A stretch of DNA of 63,711 nt, taken from Lachnospiraceae bacterium. GTDB lineage: Bacteria > Bacillota > Clostridia > Lachnospirales > Lachnospiraceae. The first letter of the stretch is position 1. Each line of letters starts with the position of its first letter. Location of the stretch: the NCBI GenBank assembly GCA_017461775.1, contig JAFTXD010000019.1, forward strand, positions 1-63,711, written 5' to 3'. Positions 16,066 to 23,479 of the stretch are shown here, in pieces. The notes below the pieces were generated by a model, which was not told the DNA's origin, ran no database searches, and was given only the letters and a program-made list of their open reading frames with translations. A program made the translations under genes and the position numbers.

Positions 16066-16139
16066 GGCGAGATAGCTCAGTTGGCTAGAGCATACGGTTC
16101 ATACCCGTAGTGTCGAGGGTTCGAATCCCCCTCTCGCTA
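16066..16139 (+). tRNA. tRNA-Met (anticodon CAT)
   Basis: Acceptor GGCGAGA with TCTCGCT (first pair is G-T), D-arm with GCTCAGTTGGCTAGAGC, anticodon stem TACGG/CCGTA with loop TTCATAC, T-arm around TTCGAAT, discriminator A. The sequence resembles elongator tRNA-Met; a CAT anticodon modified to lysidine (Ile) cannot be excluded by sequence alone. CCA is not encoded. Confidence 0.9.
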
Positions 16140-16147
16140 TGATTCAG

Positions 16148-16183
16148 AAACCTAGGAAGATTGATTTTTTCCTAGGTTTTTTG
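16148..16183 (+). terminator. Intrinsic terminator after the tRNA unit
   Basis: AAACCTAGGAA (16148-16158) and TTCCTAGGTTT (16169-16179), with a T-run. Confidence 0.9.
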
Positions 16184-16361
16184 TGGTTAAAATTTCCATT
16201 TTCTTGCAGCATTGTTAATGCTATAATCTTTTGTGAAAATAGTAAGTCGTTTTAAGGGCAAAAGCGATTTTGTGTCTAGTAGAGGAAGTGATGCGAGATA
16301 TAGTTGTTTATTTTAAGAAATGATAGTATAATACAGTAATAAAATGTATTGGAGTATGTTA

Positions 16362-17102
16362 ATGGGAAATGTATCAGTTTTTGTTGATGAGTCGGGAATA
16401 ATTGCAAAACATAAGTCGCAGGTAAATAATTATTTTATTATTACTCTGCTTTTTGTGAGAGATGAGGATATTAATGTAGTTAAGAACTCTTTCAAAAAAT
16501 ATCGGCTCCAAATTGCTAAGCGCAAGCAGGAATTAATGGACGCTCTAACTACAAACAAGGAGATAAAAGGATCTGCCGTAAGCGAAGCTGATAAGCAACA
16601 TATATATGAACATGTTATTGCGAAGTGTGGAGATAAATTTGAGATAGGTATTATTATGCTGAATAATCGGCGGGCAACAAAAAAATTCAGGTCAAATTCG
16701 TCAAGGGCATTTAATTATCTAATAAAGCTATATTTACAAAAGGTTTTTGTTGATAGTGATATGTTTAAGGATTTGGACAAACTTTCATTTTTCATTGATG
16801 AAAGGAATGTTGCAACGGAATCCAAGTATACATTACAGGAGTATCTAAATACAGAACTGAATTTATTAGAGCATTTTTGTAATGATGAGATAGTGGTACA
16901 TTACTATGATTCAAAAAAGTTTATTCTTTTGCAAATGGCAGATTTCATATCTAATACATGCTATAGAAAATGGCAAAAAAAGTTTGATGATAGTGGAAAT
17001 GTTAAGTTGTTATTAAGGAATACTTTGAAGGGCAAGCCATTTCGATTCCCCTTCGTACATAAAAATCTGAAGACTGAATATACTGATAGTGCCACTGAGT
17101 AA
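16362..17102 (+). CDS. DUF3800 domain protein
   Basis: A 246-residue protein with the DUF3800 signature: N-terminal VFVDESG near residue 8, LSFFIDERN near residue 143 and the C-terminal LLQMADFISN. The family has an RNase H-like look with spaced acidic residues and is frequent on mobile and defence-type islands; its function is not established. I place the start at ATG 16362, seven bases after TTGGAG; an ATG at 16344 is also in frame. Codon use and base composition are much more A+T-rich than neighbouring genes, which suggests transfer. A candidate small RNA with its own promoter and terminator follows at 17207-17309. Confidence 0.8.
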   Translation: MGNVSVFVDESGIIAKHKSQVNNYFIITLLFVRDEDINVVKNSFKKYRLQIAKRKQELMDALTTNKEIKGSAVSEADKQHIYEHVIAKCGDKFEIGIIMLNNRRATKKFRSNSSRAFNYLIKLYLQKVFVDSDMFKDLDKLSFFIDERNVATESKYTLQEYLNTELNLLEHFCNDEIVVHYYDSKKFILLQMADFISNTCYRKWQKKFDDSGNVKLLLRNTLKGKPFRFPFVHKNLKTEYTDSATE

Positions 17103-17171
17103 ATCCATTAACTTTCATAATACTATGCTTGGGAGACGTCCGGGTTAATGGTGCAGTGGCAAAAATAGATG

Positions 17172-17200
17172 TTGACATTTGGATACAAGTGTTTTAAGAT
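17172..17200 (+). promoter_or_regulatory. Promoter of candidate small RNA
   Basis: TTGACA (17172-17177), 17-base spacer, TAAGAT (17195-17200). Confidence 0.65.
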
Positions 17201-17206
17201 GAAAGT

Positions 17207-17309
17207 ACCAAGATAAGTCCTTATAAAACCGCAAGAGATTGTAAGCAGCATGTGTTGCTGTCGGAATAAGGCGTTGCTAGAGAGGCATCCCAGCTATGGG
17301 GTGCTTTTT
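17207..17309 (+). ncRNA. Candidate small structured RNA
   Basis: In a 295-bp gap without genes, a good promoter is followed by nested helices: CCTTAT (17219-17224) with ATAAGG (17266-17271), CCG (17229-17231) with CGG (17262-17264), and CAGCA (17246-17250) with TGCTG (17256-17260). An intrinsic terminator closes the unit: GCATCCC (17285-17291), GGGGTGC (17298-17304), then five T. The expected transcript is about 103 nt. No convincing open reading frame is present. I do not recognise the family; it is not the SRP RNA, since the GGAAGCAGC helix-8 motif is missing. Confidence 0.5.
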
Positions 17310-17397
17310 CGTCGTTAAACAGTATAAGCACCAGGTTTATTGTAAAAGAATTCATAAGTATGTATAATACAAATATAATCACAAAGGGGATGAAAAT

Positions 17398-17784
17398 ATG
17401 GTTACATATGAGAAAAATTTGAAGGAACCGGATTCTATCGCGATAGCAGAATGTGAGAAAATCTATACAGCTATTGTAAAGCAGATCGAAGCGAAACAGG
17501 ATGGTAAGGCGGAGCAGCTGTTTGCGGAGATGCAGAAATGTGCCATCACTTATGCGGGGATTCGCGCAACTTGGTTCAATTTAAATTTTGGTGAACGTGC
17601 TGCGGCAGATGCGGACAGAACCAGAAAGCATGATTTGTTTATTAATGCAAAGAATAAGCTGGCGGAATACATGTATGAGAACAAGATGAATATTGACTGG
17701 GATGATGAGCTTGGTACGCAGAGAAAGAGAATTGGAGACTTTGCCTGCTATATGGTATTTCTGATTGCTGTTAGTGAAAGGTAA
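17398..17784 (+). CDS. Hypothetical protein
   Basis: A 128-residue soluble, mostly helical protein with no motif I recognise. It begins at ATG 17398 after AAAGGGGA and has normal codon use for the window. It carries the stretches ECEKIYTAIVKQIEAKQDG and IRATWFNLNFGERAAADADRTRKHD, which look like ordered helices. A second hypothetical gene lies 88 bases downstream, but a separate leader suggests independent expression. Function unknown. Confidence 0.7.
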   Translation: MVTYEKNLKEPDSIAIAECEKIYTAIVKQIEAKQDGKAEQLFAEMQKCAITYAGIRATWFNLNFGERAAADADRTRKHDLFINAKNKLAEYMYENKMNIDWDDELGTQRKRIGDFACYMVFLIAVSER

Positions 17785-17872
17785 AAATGAAACCAGCAGT
17801 TGATTCTCTTTTTAGAAAGACTATTATATAATCAAGACAGTGATTCGGTGAAGATACAGGGAGGATACGAAT

Positions 17873-18388
17873 ATGATGAAAATGACATCTGCTTATGCAA
17901 ACAAGTTATTAAAGCAATTAGAAGAGGACAAGGAATTCTGGCTGAAGAAGGAGCGGGAATCCTGTACCTATGATGCTGCAGAAGGGGAGGAGCCGGTGAT
18001 ACCGGAGTATGACTATTCCTATGTGGCAGGGGAAATTGAGAAAATCGATAAGAAAATGTGCACCATCAAGCATGCCTTAAATCTGTCCAATGTGACAGCT
18101 GCCATTACAGTGGGAGAAGAGGTATTGTCCGTGGACAGTATTTTGGTGAAGATGGCGCAGTTAAATCGTCGTAAGGCTATGCTTGACTATATGCGTAAAT
18201 TGCAGCCCAAGGAGAGACTTCAGCTTCGTGCTACCTCTGCAAGAAGTGCAGTGCCGGAATATCGCTACATCAACTTTGACTTAGAGCTGGTGAAAAAGGA
18301 GTATGAGGATATTTCGGAGCAGATTATGGTGATGCAGATTGCGCTGGACAAGCATAACCAGACGGTAGAGTTTGAAGTAGAAATTTAA
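17873..18388 (+). CDS. Hypothetical protein, resembles DIP1984/septicolysin-type helical proteins
   Basis: A 171-residue protein with long amphipathic helices at residues 5-25, 48-70, 90-110 and 140-160. The order of parts (N-terminal charged helix, IEKIDKKMCTIKHALNLSNV, VDSILVKMAQLNRRKAMLDYMR, YRYINFDLELVKKEYEDISEQI, then a short C-terminal strand) resembles the DIP1984 family, whose members use DGRTLTEALARRD and EIRFVPTVD at the same places. That match is by general pattern only. It starts at ATG 17873 behind GGGAGGA. Confidence 0.65.
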   Translation: MMKMTSAYANKLLKQLEEDKEFWLKKERESCTYDAAEGEEPVIPEYDYSYVAGEIEKIDKKMCTIKHALNLSNVTAAITVGEEVLSVDSILVKMAQLNRRKAMLDYMRKLQPKERLQLRATSARSAVPEYRYINFDLELVKKEYEDISEQIMVMQIALDKHNQTVEFEVEI

Positions 18389-18694
18389 TAAAGTTACCGG
18401 GCAGACAGCTACATATTCCGGATGAAATATGGTTAATGCTATAGGTTACTGTTTTTGTGTTATTCGTTATTTTTTATATGTCAATGTTTATGGTTGTAAC
18501 GGATTATTTAAAAGCAAATTTTTACTGTCTGCTAAAAACTTCCGCTACAGCTCGCTGTAGTGTGGGCATGGAAGTTCGGTTATAAATGCCGCGGGGGCTT
18601 AAGAATCCAGGTTCTTAAGTCCCCGTTTTCGTGCGCTTGAATAAATAAGGGAATGGAAGTATAATAAAGCGAAAAAGAATTTTGGAGGCACAGG
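18389..18694 (+). other. Gene-free stretch with a nested hairpin and a terminator-like stem
   Basis: The first 140 bases are A+T-rich without visible structure. AACTTCC (18537-18543) pairs with GGAAGTT (18570-18576) around an inner hairpin CTACAG-CTCG-CTGTAG (18545-18560). GGCAT (18565-18569) could alternatively pair with ATGCC (18586-18590). A 13-bp stem at 18593-18605 and 18612-18624 followed by GTTTTCG is terminator-like. Together this could be a small RNA or an attenuating leader for the acetyltransferase gene at 18695; I found no convincing promoter. Confidence 0.4.
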
Positions 18695-19165
18695 ATGAAC
18701 ATCAGAAGAGCAAAACAGGCAGATATGCCGGGAATCAATAAATTACTTATGCAGGTGCTCATGGTACATCACTATGGCAGACCGGACTTATTTAAGCCGG
18801 GAGCAAAGAAGTATACCGATGAGGAGCTTGTAAAGATTATCGAAGATGATGCAACCCCGATTTTTGTAGGTGTGGATGAACAGGATGAGGTACTGGGCTA
18901 TGCCTTCTGTATTTTCCAGCAGCATGTGGGAAACAATATTCTGACGGATGTGAAAACTCTTTATATTGACGATTTATGCGTGGATGAAGAGAAGCGTGGT
19001 ATGCATATCGGAAAGCAGCTTTATGAGTATGTTCTTGCCTTTGCAAAGGAGCAGGGCTGTTATAATGTGACCTTAAATGTGTGGTCCTGCAATGAAAGTG
19101 CCATGAAATTTTATGAGAAATGCGGTCTTGTGCCACAGAAGGTGGGCATGGAGAAAATTTTGTAG
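18695..19165 (+). CDS. GNAT-family N-acetyltransferase
   Basis: A 156-residue acetyl-CoA-dependent acyltransferase. It opens with MNIRRAKQADMPGINKLL (beta1-alpha1). The acetyl-CoA loop is in LYIDDLCVDEEKRGMHIGKQLYEYV around residues 90-115 (R-G-x-x-I-G type). The C-terminal motif NVTLNVWSCNESAMKFYEKCGL is the usual beta6-alpha4. The acceptor substrate is unknown. It starts at ATG 18695 behind GGAGG and is followed nine bases later by a thioesterase gene. Confidence 0.88.
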   Translation: MNIRRAKQADMPGINKLLMQVLMVHHYGRPDLFKPGAKKYTDEELVKIIEDDATPIFVGVDEQDEVLGYAFCIFQQHVGNNILTDVKTLYIDDLCVDEEKRGMHIGKQLYEYVLAFAKEQGCYNVTLNVWSCNESAMKFYEKCGLVPQKVGMEKIL

Positions 19166-19173
19166 GGGGAAAT

Positions 19174-19578
19174 ATGAAGGCTTATATACATCAGGTGCAG
19201 TATTATGAAACCGACCGGATGGGGATTGTGCACCACTCCAATTATGTACGGTGGATGGAAGAGGCCAGAATGGACTTTTTCCGGCAGATTGGTTGCGGCT
19301 ATGAGAAGCTGGAGGCGGAGGGAATCATTTCGCCGGTAACCAGTGTGGAATGTAAATATAAGGTAACCACCACCTTTGCCGAGGAGATACATATTGATGT
19401 GCAGGTGGCAGAGTTTAAGGGCGTGAAGCTAAAGTTGAAATATACCATGCTGCGTGATGGGGGAATAGTGTGCGAAGGGTATTCGGAGCATTGCTTTCTG
19501 GATAAGGAAGGGAGGATTATCAGCTTGAAGAAGTCTTCTCCCGCAGTATATGAAATATTGGCCGGACAGGTAAAATAA
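19174..19578 (+). CDS. Acyl-CoA thioesterase, YbgC/4-hydroxybenzoyl-CoA thioesterase type
   Basis: A 134-residue single hotdog-domain protein that should hydrolyse short acyl-CoA thioesters. The family signature VQYYETDRMGIVHHSNYVRWMEEAR (residues 8-32) holds the catalytic Asp. The start is ATG 19174, behind AGGGGGA at 19164-19171; earlier in-frame ATG 19120 lies inside the preceding acetyltransferase gene. It probably forms a two-gene unit with that gene. The physiological substrate is not evident. Confidence 0.9.
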   Translation: MKAYIHQVQYYETDRMGIVHHSNYVRWMEEARMDFFRQIGCGYEKLEAEGIISPVTSVECKYKVTTTFAEEIHIDVQVAEFKGVKLKLKYTMLRDGGIVCEGYSEHCFLDKEGRIISLKKSSPAVYEILAGQVK

Positions 19579-19647
19579 TACATGCATAATTATCCGTGGA
19601 GTTGCATATTATAGTTAGTAGAACACTATGATGGGGGAATTGCGGAT

Positions 19648-19812
19648 ATGTGTGGTCCTAGAAAATATTTGATACAGGGAATCATCTTTTTTTCATTGTA
19701 TGCACTGGTGGATTTTTTGATTTTCAAAAATTTTGATTTGGGCAATTGGGTTCTGGCAACGTTTTTGTATGTTGGGTTTACACTGCTGGTGGACAAATTG
19801 TTTAATCGGTAG
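19648..19812 (+). CDS. Small membrane protein, 54 residues
   Basis: Reading from ATG 19648, preceded by GGGGGAA nine bases upstream, gives a 54-residue protein with two predicted membrane segments (LIQGIIFFSLYALVDFLIF and WVLATFLYVGFTLLVDKLF) separated by KNFDLGN. It begins MCGPRKY and ends in NR. A terminator follows eight bases after the stop, which supports a real transcription unit. Function unknown; no homologue recognised. Confidence 0.5.
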   Translation: MCGPRKYLIQGIIFFSLYALVDFLIFKNFDLGNWVLATFLYVGFTLLVDKLFNR

Positions 19813-19819
19813 GGGTTAT

Positions 19820-19850
19820 AAAAAGCTCGTAGTTTACTGCGGGCTTTTTG
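19820..19850 (+). terminator. Intrinsic terminator
   Basis: AAAAAGCTCGTAGT (19820-19833) and ACTGCGGGCTTTTT (19836-19849) pair over 14 positions with two G-T pairs. It may work in both directions. Confidence 0.75.
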
Positions 19851-19880
19851 TAAATTGATGAGAAAGTTTATGACAAAGTA

Positions 19881-19998
19881 TTGACGTATATAAAATATTA
19901 TATTATAGTATAACAAATCTAAAACAATTCATGTACATTCGTACACTTTTTTCTTAAATTAAATTTGAATACGTGTAAATACGTGTTATAATGGAGGT
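19881..19998 (+). promoter_or_regulatory. Promoter and candidate operators of hicAB
   Basis: TTGACG (19881-19886) and TATAGT (19904-19909), 17 bases apart, give the likely promoter. A dyad TGTAC-ATTC-GTACA lies at 19932-19945, and two direct AATACGTGT repeats at 19968-19976 and 19978-19986 lie just before TATAAT at 19987-19992 and the ribosome site GGAGGT (19993-19998). The repeats are candidate HicB binding sites for autoregulation. Confidence 0.5.
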
Positions 19999-20005
19999 GC
20001 AAAAG

Positions 20006-20197
20006 ATGCCGATGACGCCAAAACAGATGATTCGTTTGCTGAAGCAAAATGGATTTATTGTTGTCAGTCAAAATGGTTCACATGTAAAATTAAAGAATTT
20101 TATTAACGGGAAACAGACGGTCGTTCCGGTGCATTGTAAGGATTTAGCAAAGGGACTTGAGAATGCAATATTAAAGCAGGCAGGAGTGGAGAAATGA
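20006..20197 (+). CDS. hicA: HicA-family mRNA interferase toxin
   Basis: HicA toxins are tiny double-stranded-RNA-binding-fold ribonucleases that cut mRNA. The 63-residue protein has the family pattern TPKQMIRLLKQNGFIVVSQNGSHVKLKN with the catalytic His in GSH near residue 30, followed by VVPVHCKDLAKGLENAILKQAG. It starts at ATG 20006, seven bases after GGAGGT. Its stop overlaps the antitoxin start by four bases, the normal coupling of this pair. Confidence 0.9.
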   Translation: MPMTPKQMIRLLKQNGFIVVSQNGSHVKLKNFINGKQTVVPVHCKDLAKGLENAILKQAGVEK

Positions 20198-20595
20198 GTA
20201 TGGAAAAAGTATTTTATCCGGCAGTGTTTCATAGAACAGAGGAAGGTGGATTCTGGGTATCATTCCCGGATTTTCCAGAATGCTTCACGCAGGGAGAGAA
20301 CATGGCACAAGCTTATGAAATGACCAAGGAGGCACTGGGGTTGGTGCTTGTGGATTATGAAAAAGAGGGACAGGATATACCAGTAGCAAGTGAATTTGAT
20401 AAAATTGAGATAAAAGAATCGGATAGACTGGTGATTGTAGAATTTGATATGTTGGAGTATAAAAGAAAAATGAATGCAAAAGCAGTGAAGAAAACATTAA
20501 CTATCCCTTCCTGGTTAAATGAGGAAGCTATGAAGAAGGGAATTAATTTTTCGCAGGTACTGCAAGAAGCATTAATGCAAAAGTTGTGTATATAA
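20194..20595 (+). CDS. hicB: HicB-family antitoxin
   Basis: The 133-residue protein binds HicA and represses its own operon. The N-terminal RNase-H-like part has YPAVFHRTEEGGFWVSFPDFPECFTQGENMAQAYEMTKEALG (residues 7-50). The C-terminal TLTIPSWLNEEAMKKGINFSQVLQEAL is a ribbon-helix-helix DNA-binding segment. ATG 20194 overlaps the hicA stop (ATGA). The toxin-first order is the classical HicAB layout. Confidence 0.9.
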   Translation: MSMEKVFYPAVFHRTEEGGFWVSFPDFPECFTQGENMAQAYEMTKEALGLVLVDYEKEGQDIPVASEFDKIEIKESDRLVIVEFDMLEYKRKMNAKAVKKTLTIPSWLNEEAMKKGINFSQVLQEALMQKLCI

Positions 20596-20620
20596 AACGA
20601 GGGTGCCGAAAGGCACCCTC
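20593..20620 (-). terminator. Intrinsic terminator for alaX (minus strand)
   Basis: GAGGGTGCC (20599-20607), GAAA, GGCACCCTC (20612-20620). On the minus strand it is followed by GTTTTAT; on the plus strand there is no T-run, so it mainly serves the alaX transcript. Confidence 0.7.
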
Positions 20621-20627
20621 AGAATCG

Positions 20628-21791
20628 TTATAATGCATTAAAAATATTCTTGATGTTCTCTTTTGTGGCAGTTACATTTCCCTGAATCATGGGAGCGGTG
20701 CCGCCACCCTTGGCGCTTAGCTTTTCACGTAAAATAGCAGCCATTTCCCGGCAGTCCTTTTCCTTGCTGCCGATGATGTAGGTGTAGCCGGTTTCCTCAT
20801 TGCCTGCGAAAATACCGCAGTAGCCGGGGTAGCTTTCGGTAAGGGTATTGACAGTGTTGCGGATGGCAAGGTTATTATTCAGTGCCACGAAAAGTAGTGC
20901 ATTGGCACATTCGGAAGGGGCGGGAAGGGATTTTACCTGCTCAGCAAGGAGTTGTCCGGTGAGCTCATTGGCGGTGTATTTCAGTGTGGCAAAATCATTC
21001 TGTACCTTCTCAAGTGCCGTCAGAATTCTCTCTTCCGGCACAGAAAGCTTTGTGCCCACTTCGTCACAGATATCAATCTTGGAAGAGTAATCCTTCAGGG
21101 CACGACCACCGCAGGCAATGGTAATGCGCACGCCGCCCCGGTGGCTCTGTACCTTTAGTACCTTGAGGAGTCCGATTTCTCCGGTGGAAGCTACATGTGG
21201 CGCGCAGCAGGCGCAGGTGTCCACGCCGGGAATCTCTACGATACGTACGTCACCCTCGATTTCAATTTTGCTGCGGTATTGCATGGTTGCCAAATTTTCC
21301 TTAGAAGGGAAGGTGGCATATACAGGCAGATTCTGCCAGATAATCCGGTTGGCCATCGCCTCAATTTCCCGAAGGTTTTCCAAAGAAATCACACCATCCA
21401 TGTCCAGTGTCACTTCCCGCTCACTTAAATGGAAACCTACATTGGTAAAGCCATAGTGAGTGTGGAGGAGACCTGAGATAATATGCTCGCCGGAGTGCTG
21501 TTGCATAAAGTCAAAACGCCTCTCATAGTCCACATGTCCTTCTATGGTGGAGCCCCCTTCAAAAGGAACCTTTACCAGATGGCTGATAATATCATTTTTA
21601 ATTTGTACATCTAAAACCTCCTGTCCGCCCAAGGTACCCTTATCTGCGGATTGTCCGCCTTCCTCCGGGAAAAAGGCAGTCTGATCCAGGACTACCCAGT
21701 ATCCCTTTTTCTTATCGTCGGCGGTACATTCTACCACCGTTCCCGTAAAATCCACTATTTTTGTATCTTCATAAAAAACCTTTTTTGTCAT
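20628..21791 (-). CDS. AlaX-type alanyl-tRNA editing protein with DHHA1 domain
   Basis: AlaX proteins are free-standing homologues of the AlaRS editing domain and hydrolyse mischarged Ser- or Gly-tRNA-Ala. The 387-residue protein has the editing-domain opening TAFFPEEGGQSADKGTL, the zinc motif HSGEH (near residue 99) and CCAPH (near 199). From about residue 250 there is a coiled-coil linker and a DHHA1 domain (ending KGGGTAPMIQGN), so it is the long AlaX form. It is transcribed alone; its terminator faces hicB. ATG 21791 is preceded on the minus strand by a GAGG ribosome site. Confidence 0.9.
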   Translation of the reverse strand: MTKKVFYEDTKIVDFTGTVVECTADDKKKGYWVVLDQTAFFPEEGGQSADKGTLGGQEVLDVQIKNDIISHLVKVPFEGGSTIEGHVDYERRFDFMQQHSGEHIISGLLHTHYGFTNVGFHLSEREVTLDMDGVISLENLREIEAMANRIIWQNLPVYATFPSKENLATMQYRSKIEIEGDVRIVEIPGVDTCACCAPHVASTGEIGLLKVLKVQSHRGGVRITIACGGRALKDYSSKIDICDEVGTKLSVPEERILTALEKVQNDFATLKYTANELTGQLLAEQVKSLPAPSECANALLFVALNNNLAIRNTVNTLTESYPGYCGIFAGNEETGYTYIIGSKEKDCREMAAILREKLSAKGGGTAPMIQGNVTATKENIKNIFNAL

Positions 21792-21913
21792 GTCAAAACC
21801 TCGCTTGTTACAATCCTAAGTAGTAACCATTATAACGATATTGCATGGGAAAGTCAAAAGGTGCAGTGGCAAGTAATTTGGTACTATTTTTTCGTGTATT
21901 TGCAATAAAAAGA

Positions 21914-21941
21914 TTGTGAAAAAATGTAGAAATGTTATAAT
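21914..21941 (+). promoter_or_regulatory. Promoter of the potABCD operon
   Basis: TTGTGA (21914-21919) and TATAAT (21936-21941), 16 bases apart, with an extended TG one base before the -10 box. Confidence 0.7.
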
Positions 21942-22005
21942 GAGTCATAACATGGGTTTTTTGCGTGTATGAGGAAACGAAGTGTGAATATTTTGGAGAT
22001 GAGGA

Positions 22006-23466
22006 ATGGCAGACATGGCAAATGATAACTTGATTGAATTAAAGCATGTTCGTAAGGTCTTCGATGAAGACACTGTAGTAGTTGAGGATTTTAGCCTGGA
22101 TATAAAAAAGGGCGAATTTGTGACCTTCCTTGGTCCTTCCGGTTGTGGAAAGACCACGATTCTTCGTATGCTTGGTGGCTTTGATGTGCCCAGTGGCGGC
22201 GAAATACTTTTAAACGGAGATGATATAACCAAGCTCCCACCCAATGAGCGACCGATTAATACGGTATTTCAGAAGTATGCGTTATTCCCGCATCTGAACG
22301 TATATGATAATATTGCTTTTGGCTTAAAGCTTAAGAAAATGGCCAAAAAGGAAATGGATGAGAAGGTTTCTGCAGCGTTGGAAATCGTAGATTTAGAGGG
22401 CTTTGAGAAGAGAAATATTAATACCCTTTCCGGTGGTCAGCAGCAGCGTATTGCTATTGCCAGAGCCATTGTAAATGAGCCGGAGCTATTGCTTTTAGAT
22501 GAGCCTCTTTCTGCTCTGGATGCCAAGATGCGCAAGGAGATGCAGATTGAGCTTAAGAATATGCATAAAAAGCTGGGAATTACCTTTATTTTTGTTACCC
22601 ATGACCAAGAGGAAGCACTGACCATGTCTGACAAGATTGTGGTTATGGCGGATGGTGAGATTCAGCAGGTGGGTACCCCGGAGGAAATTTACAACGAACC
22701 GGCGAACCTGTTTGTAGCGGACTTTATCGGTGAGAGTAATATTTTCAAGGGCAAGATGGTTGGAAAGAAAAAAGCCAACTTCGCCGGCTATACCTTTGAT
22801 TGTGTGGATGATTATGAGGTGGGTACCGTGATTGACGCGGTGATTCGTCCCGAGGATTTTATGATTACCACAGAAGAAAAGGGGCAGATTAAGGGAGAGA
22901 TTTTATCTTCAGATTTCAAGGGAACCTTTTATATTGTTTCCGTATTGTCCGGCAAGAATGAAATCGAGGTGCACAGTTTGAAAAATTATGATATCGGTGC
23001 CAAAGTGGGACTTTGTCTGGAGCCGGATCTGATTCATATCATTCCTTACGATACCAGTATCAACCACTATGAGGCCATGCTGGGTGCCTACGAGGTGGAA
23101 AGAGGCCTTCCCGTACAGTTTGCGGACTTTTCCTGGGATATTGACCCGGAGCAGATTTTCCCCGGCTGTCAGGTAGAGGATGGCGTACTTATGGATGCTC
23201 ATGGTAAGGTGATTGAGACAGAAGGCATGATTGTGGATGCGTTCTTTTCACCGGATGACCTTGACCTTAGCGATGATGCAGAGGCAGGTGTTGTCACCGG
23301 TAATATTTTATCTTTCCTCTACGTGGACGACCACTATCAGTACACTGTGCGTAGTGAGTCCGAGGAGGATTACGTGGTAAATGATGAGGATTTATGGAAC
23401 CAGGAGGATTACGTTTCCATTATCATTCCGAAAGATAAAGTAGTTTACAAGATTATCAATAGCTAG
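22006..23466 (+). CDS. potA: Spermidine/putrescine ABC transporter ATP-binding protein with long C-terminal extension
   Basis: PotA powers polyamine import with PotBCD. The ATPase part (1-240) has Walker A GPSGCGKT, the Q-loop VFQKYALFPHLNVYDN, signature LSGGQQQR, Walker B LLLLDEPLSALD and the H-loop FVTHDQEEAL. A TOBE regulatory domain follows (VIRPEDFMI). At 486 residues the protein is about 110-130 longer than usual; the extra part (from roughly residue 350) contains YEVERGLPVQFADFSWDI and an acidic stretch DDLDLSDDAEAG and looks like a second partial TOBE unit. The start ATG 22006 follows GATGAGGA; ATG 22015 is a possible alternative. First gene of a four-gene operon. Confidence 0.93.
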   Translation: MADMANDNLIELKHVRKVFDEDTVVVEDFSLDIKKGEFVTFLGPSGCGKTTILRMLGGFDVPSGGEILLNGDDITKLPPNERPINTVFQKYALFPHLNVYDNIAFGLKLKKMAKKEMDEKVSAALEIVDLEGFEKRNINTLSGGQQQRIAIARAIVNEPELLLLDEPLSALDAKMRKEMQIELKNMHKKLGITFIFVTHDQEEALTMSDKIVVMADGEIQQVGTPEEIYNEPANLFVADFIGESNIFKGKMVGKKKANFAGYTFDCVDDYEVGTVIDAVIRPEDFMITTEEKGQIKGEILSSDFKGTFYIVSVLSGKNEIEVHSLKNYDIGAKVGLCLEPDLIHIIPYDTSINHYEAMLGAYEVERGLPVQFADFSWDIDPEQIFPGCQVEDGVLMDAHGKVIETEGMIVDAFFSPDDLDLSDDAEAGVVTGNILSFLYVDDHYQYTVRSESEEDYVVNDEDLWNQEDYVSIIIPKDKVVYKIINS

Positions 23467-23479
23467 CGGGGGACTACGG

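Noticed and set aside
17147-17162. GGTGCAGTGGCAA occurring here and near 21861
   Set aside because: A single 13-base match without similar flanks or structure; compatible with chance.
17207-17309. Signal recognition particle RNA or 6S RNA
   Set aside because: The SRP helix-8 GGAAGCAGC motif is missing, and the unit is too short for 6S RNA with no central bubble visible.
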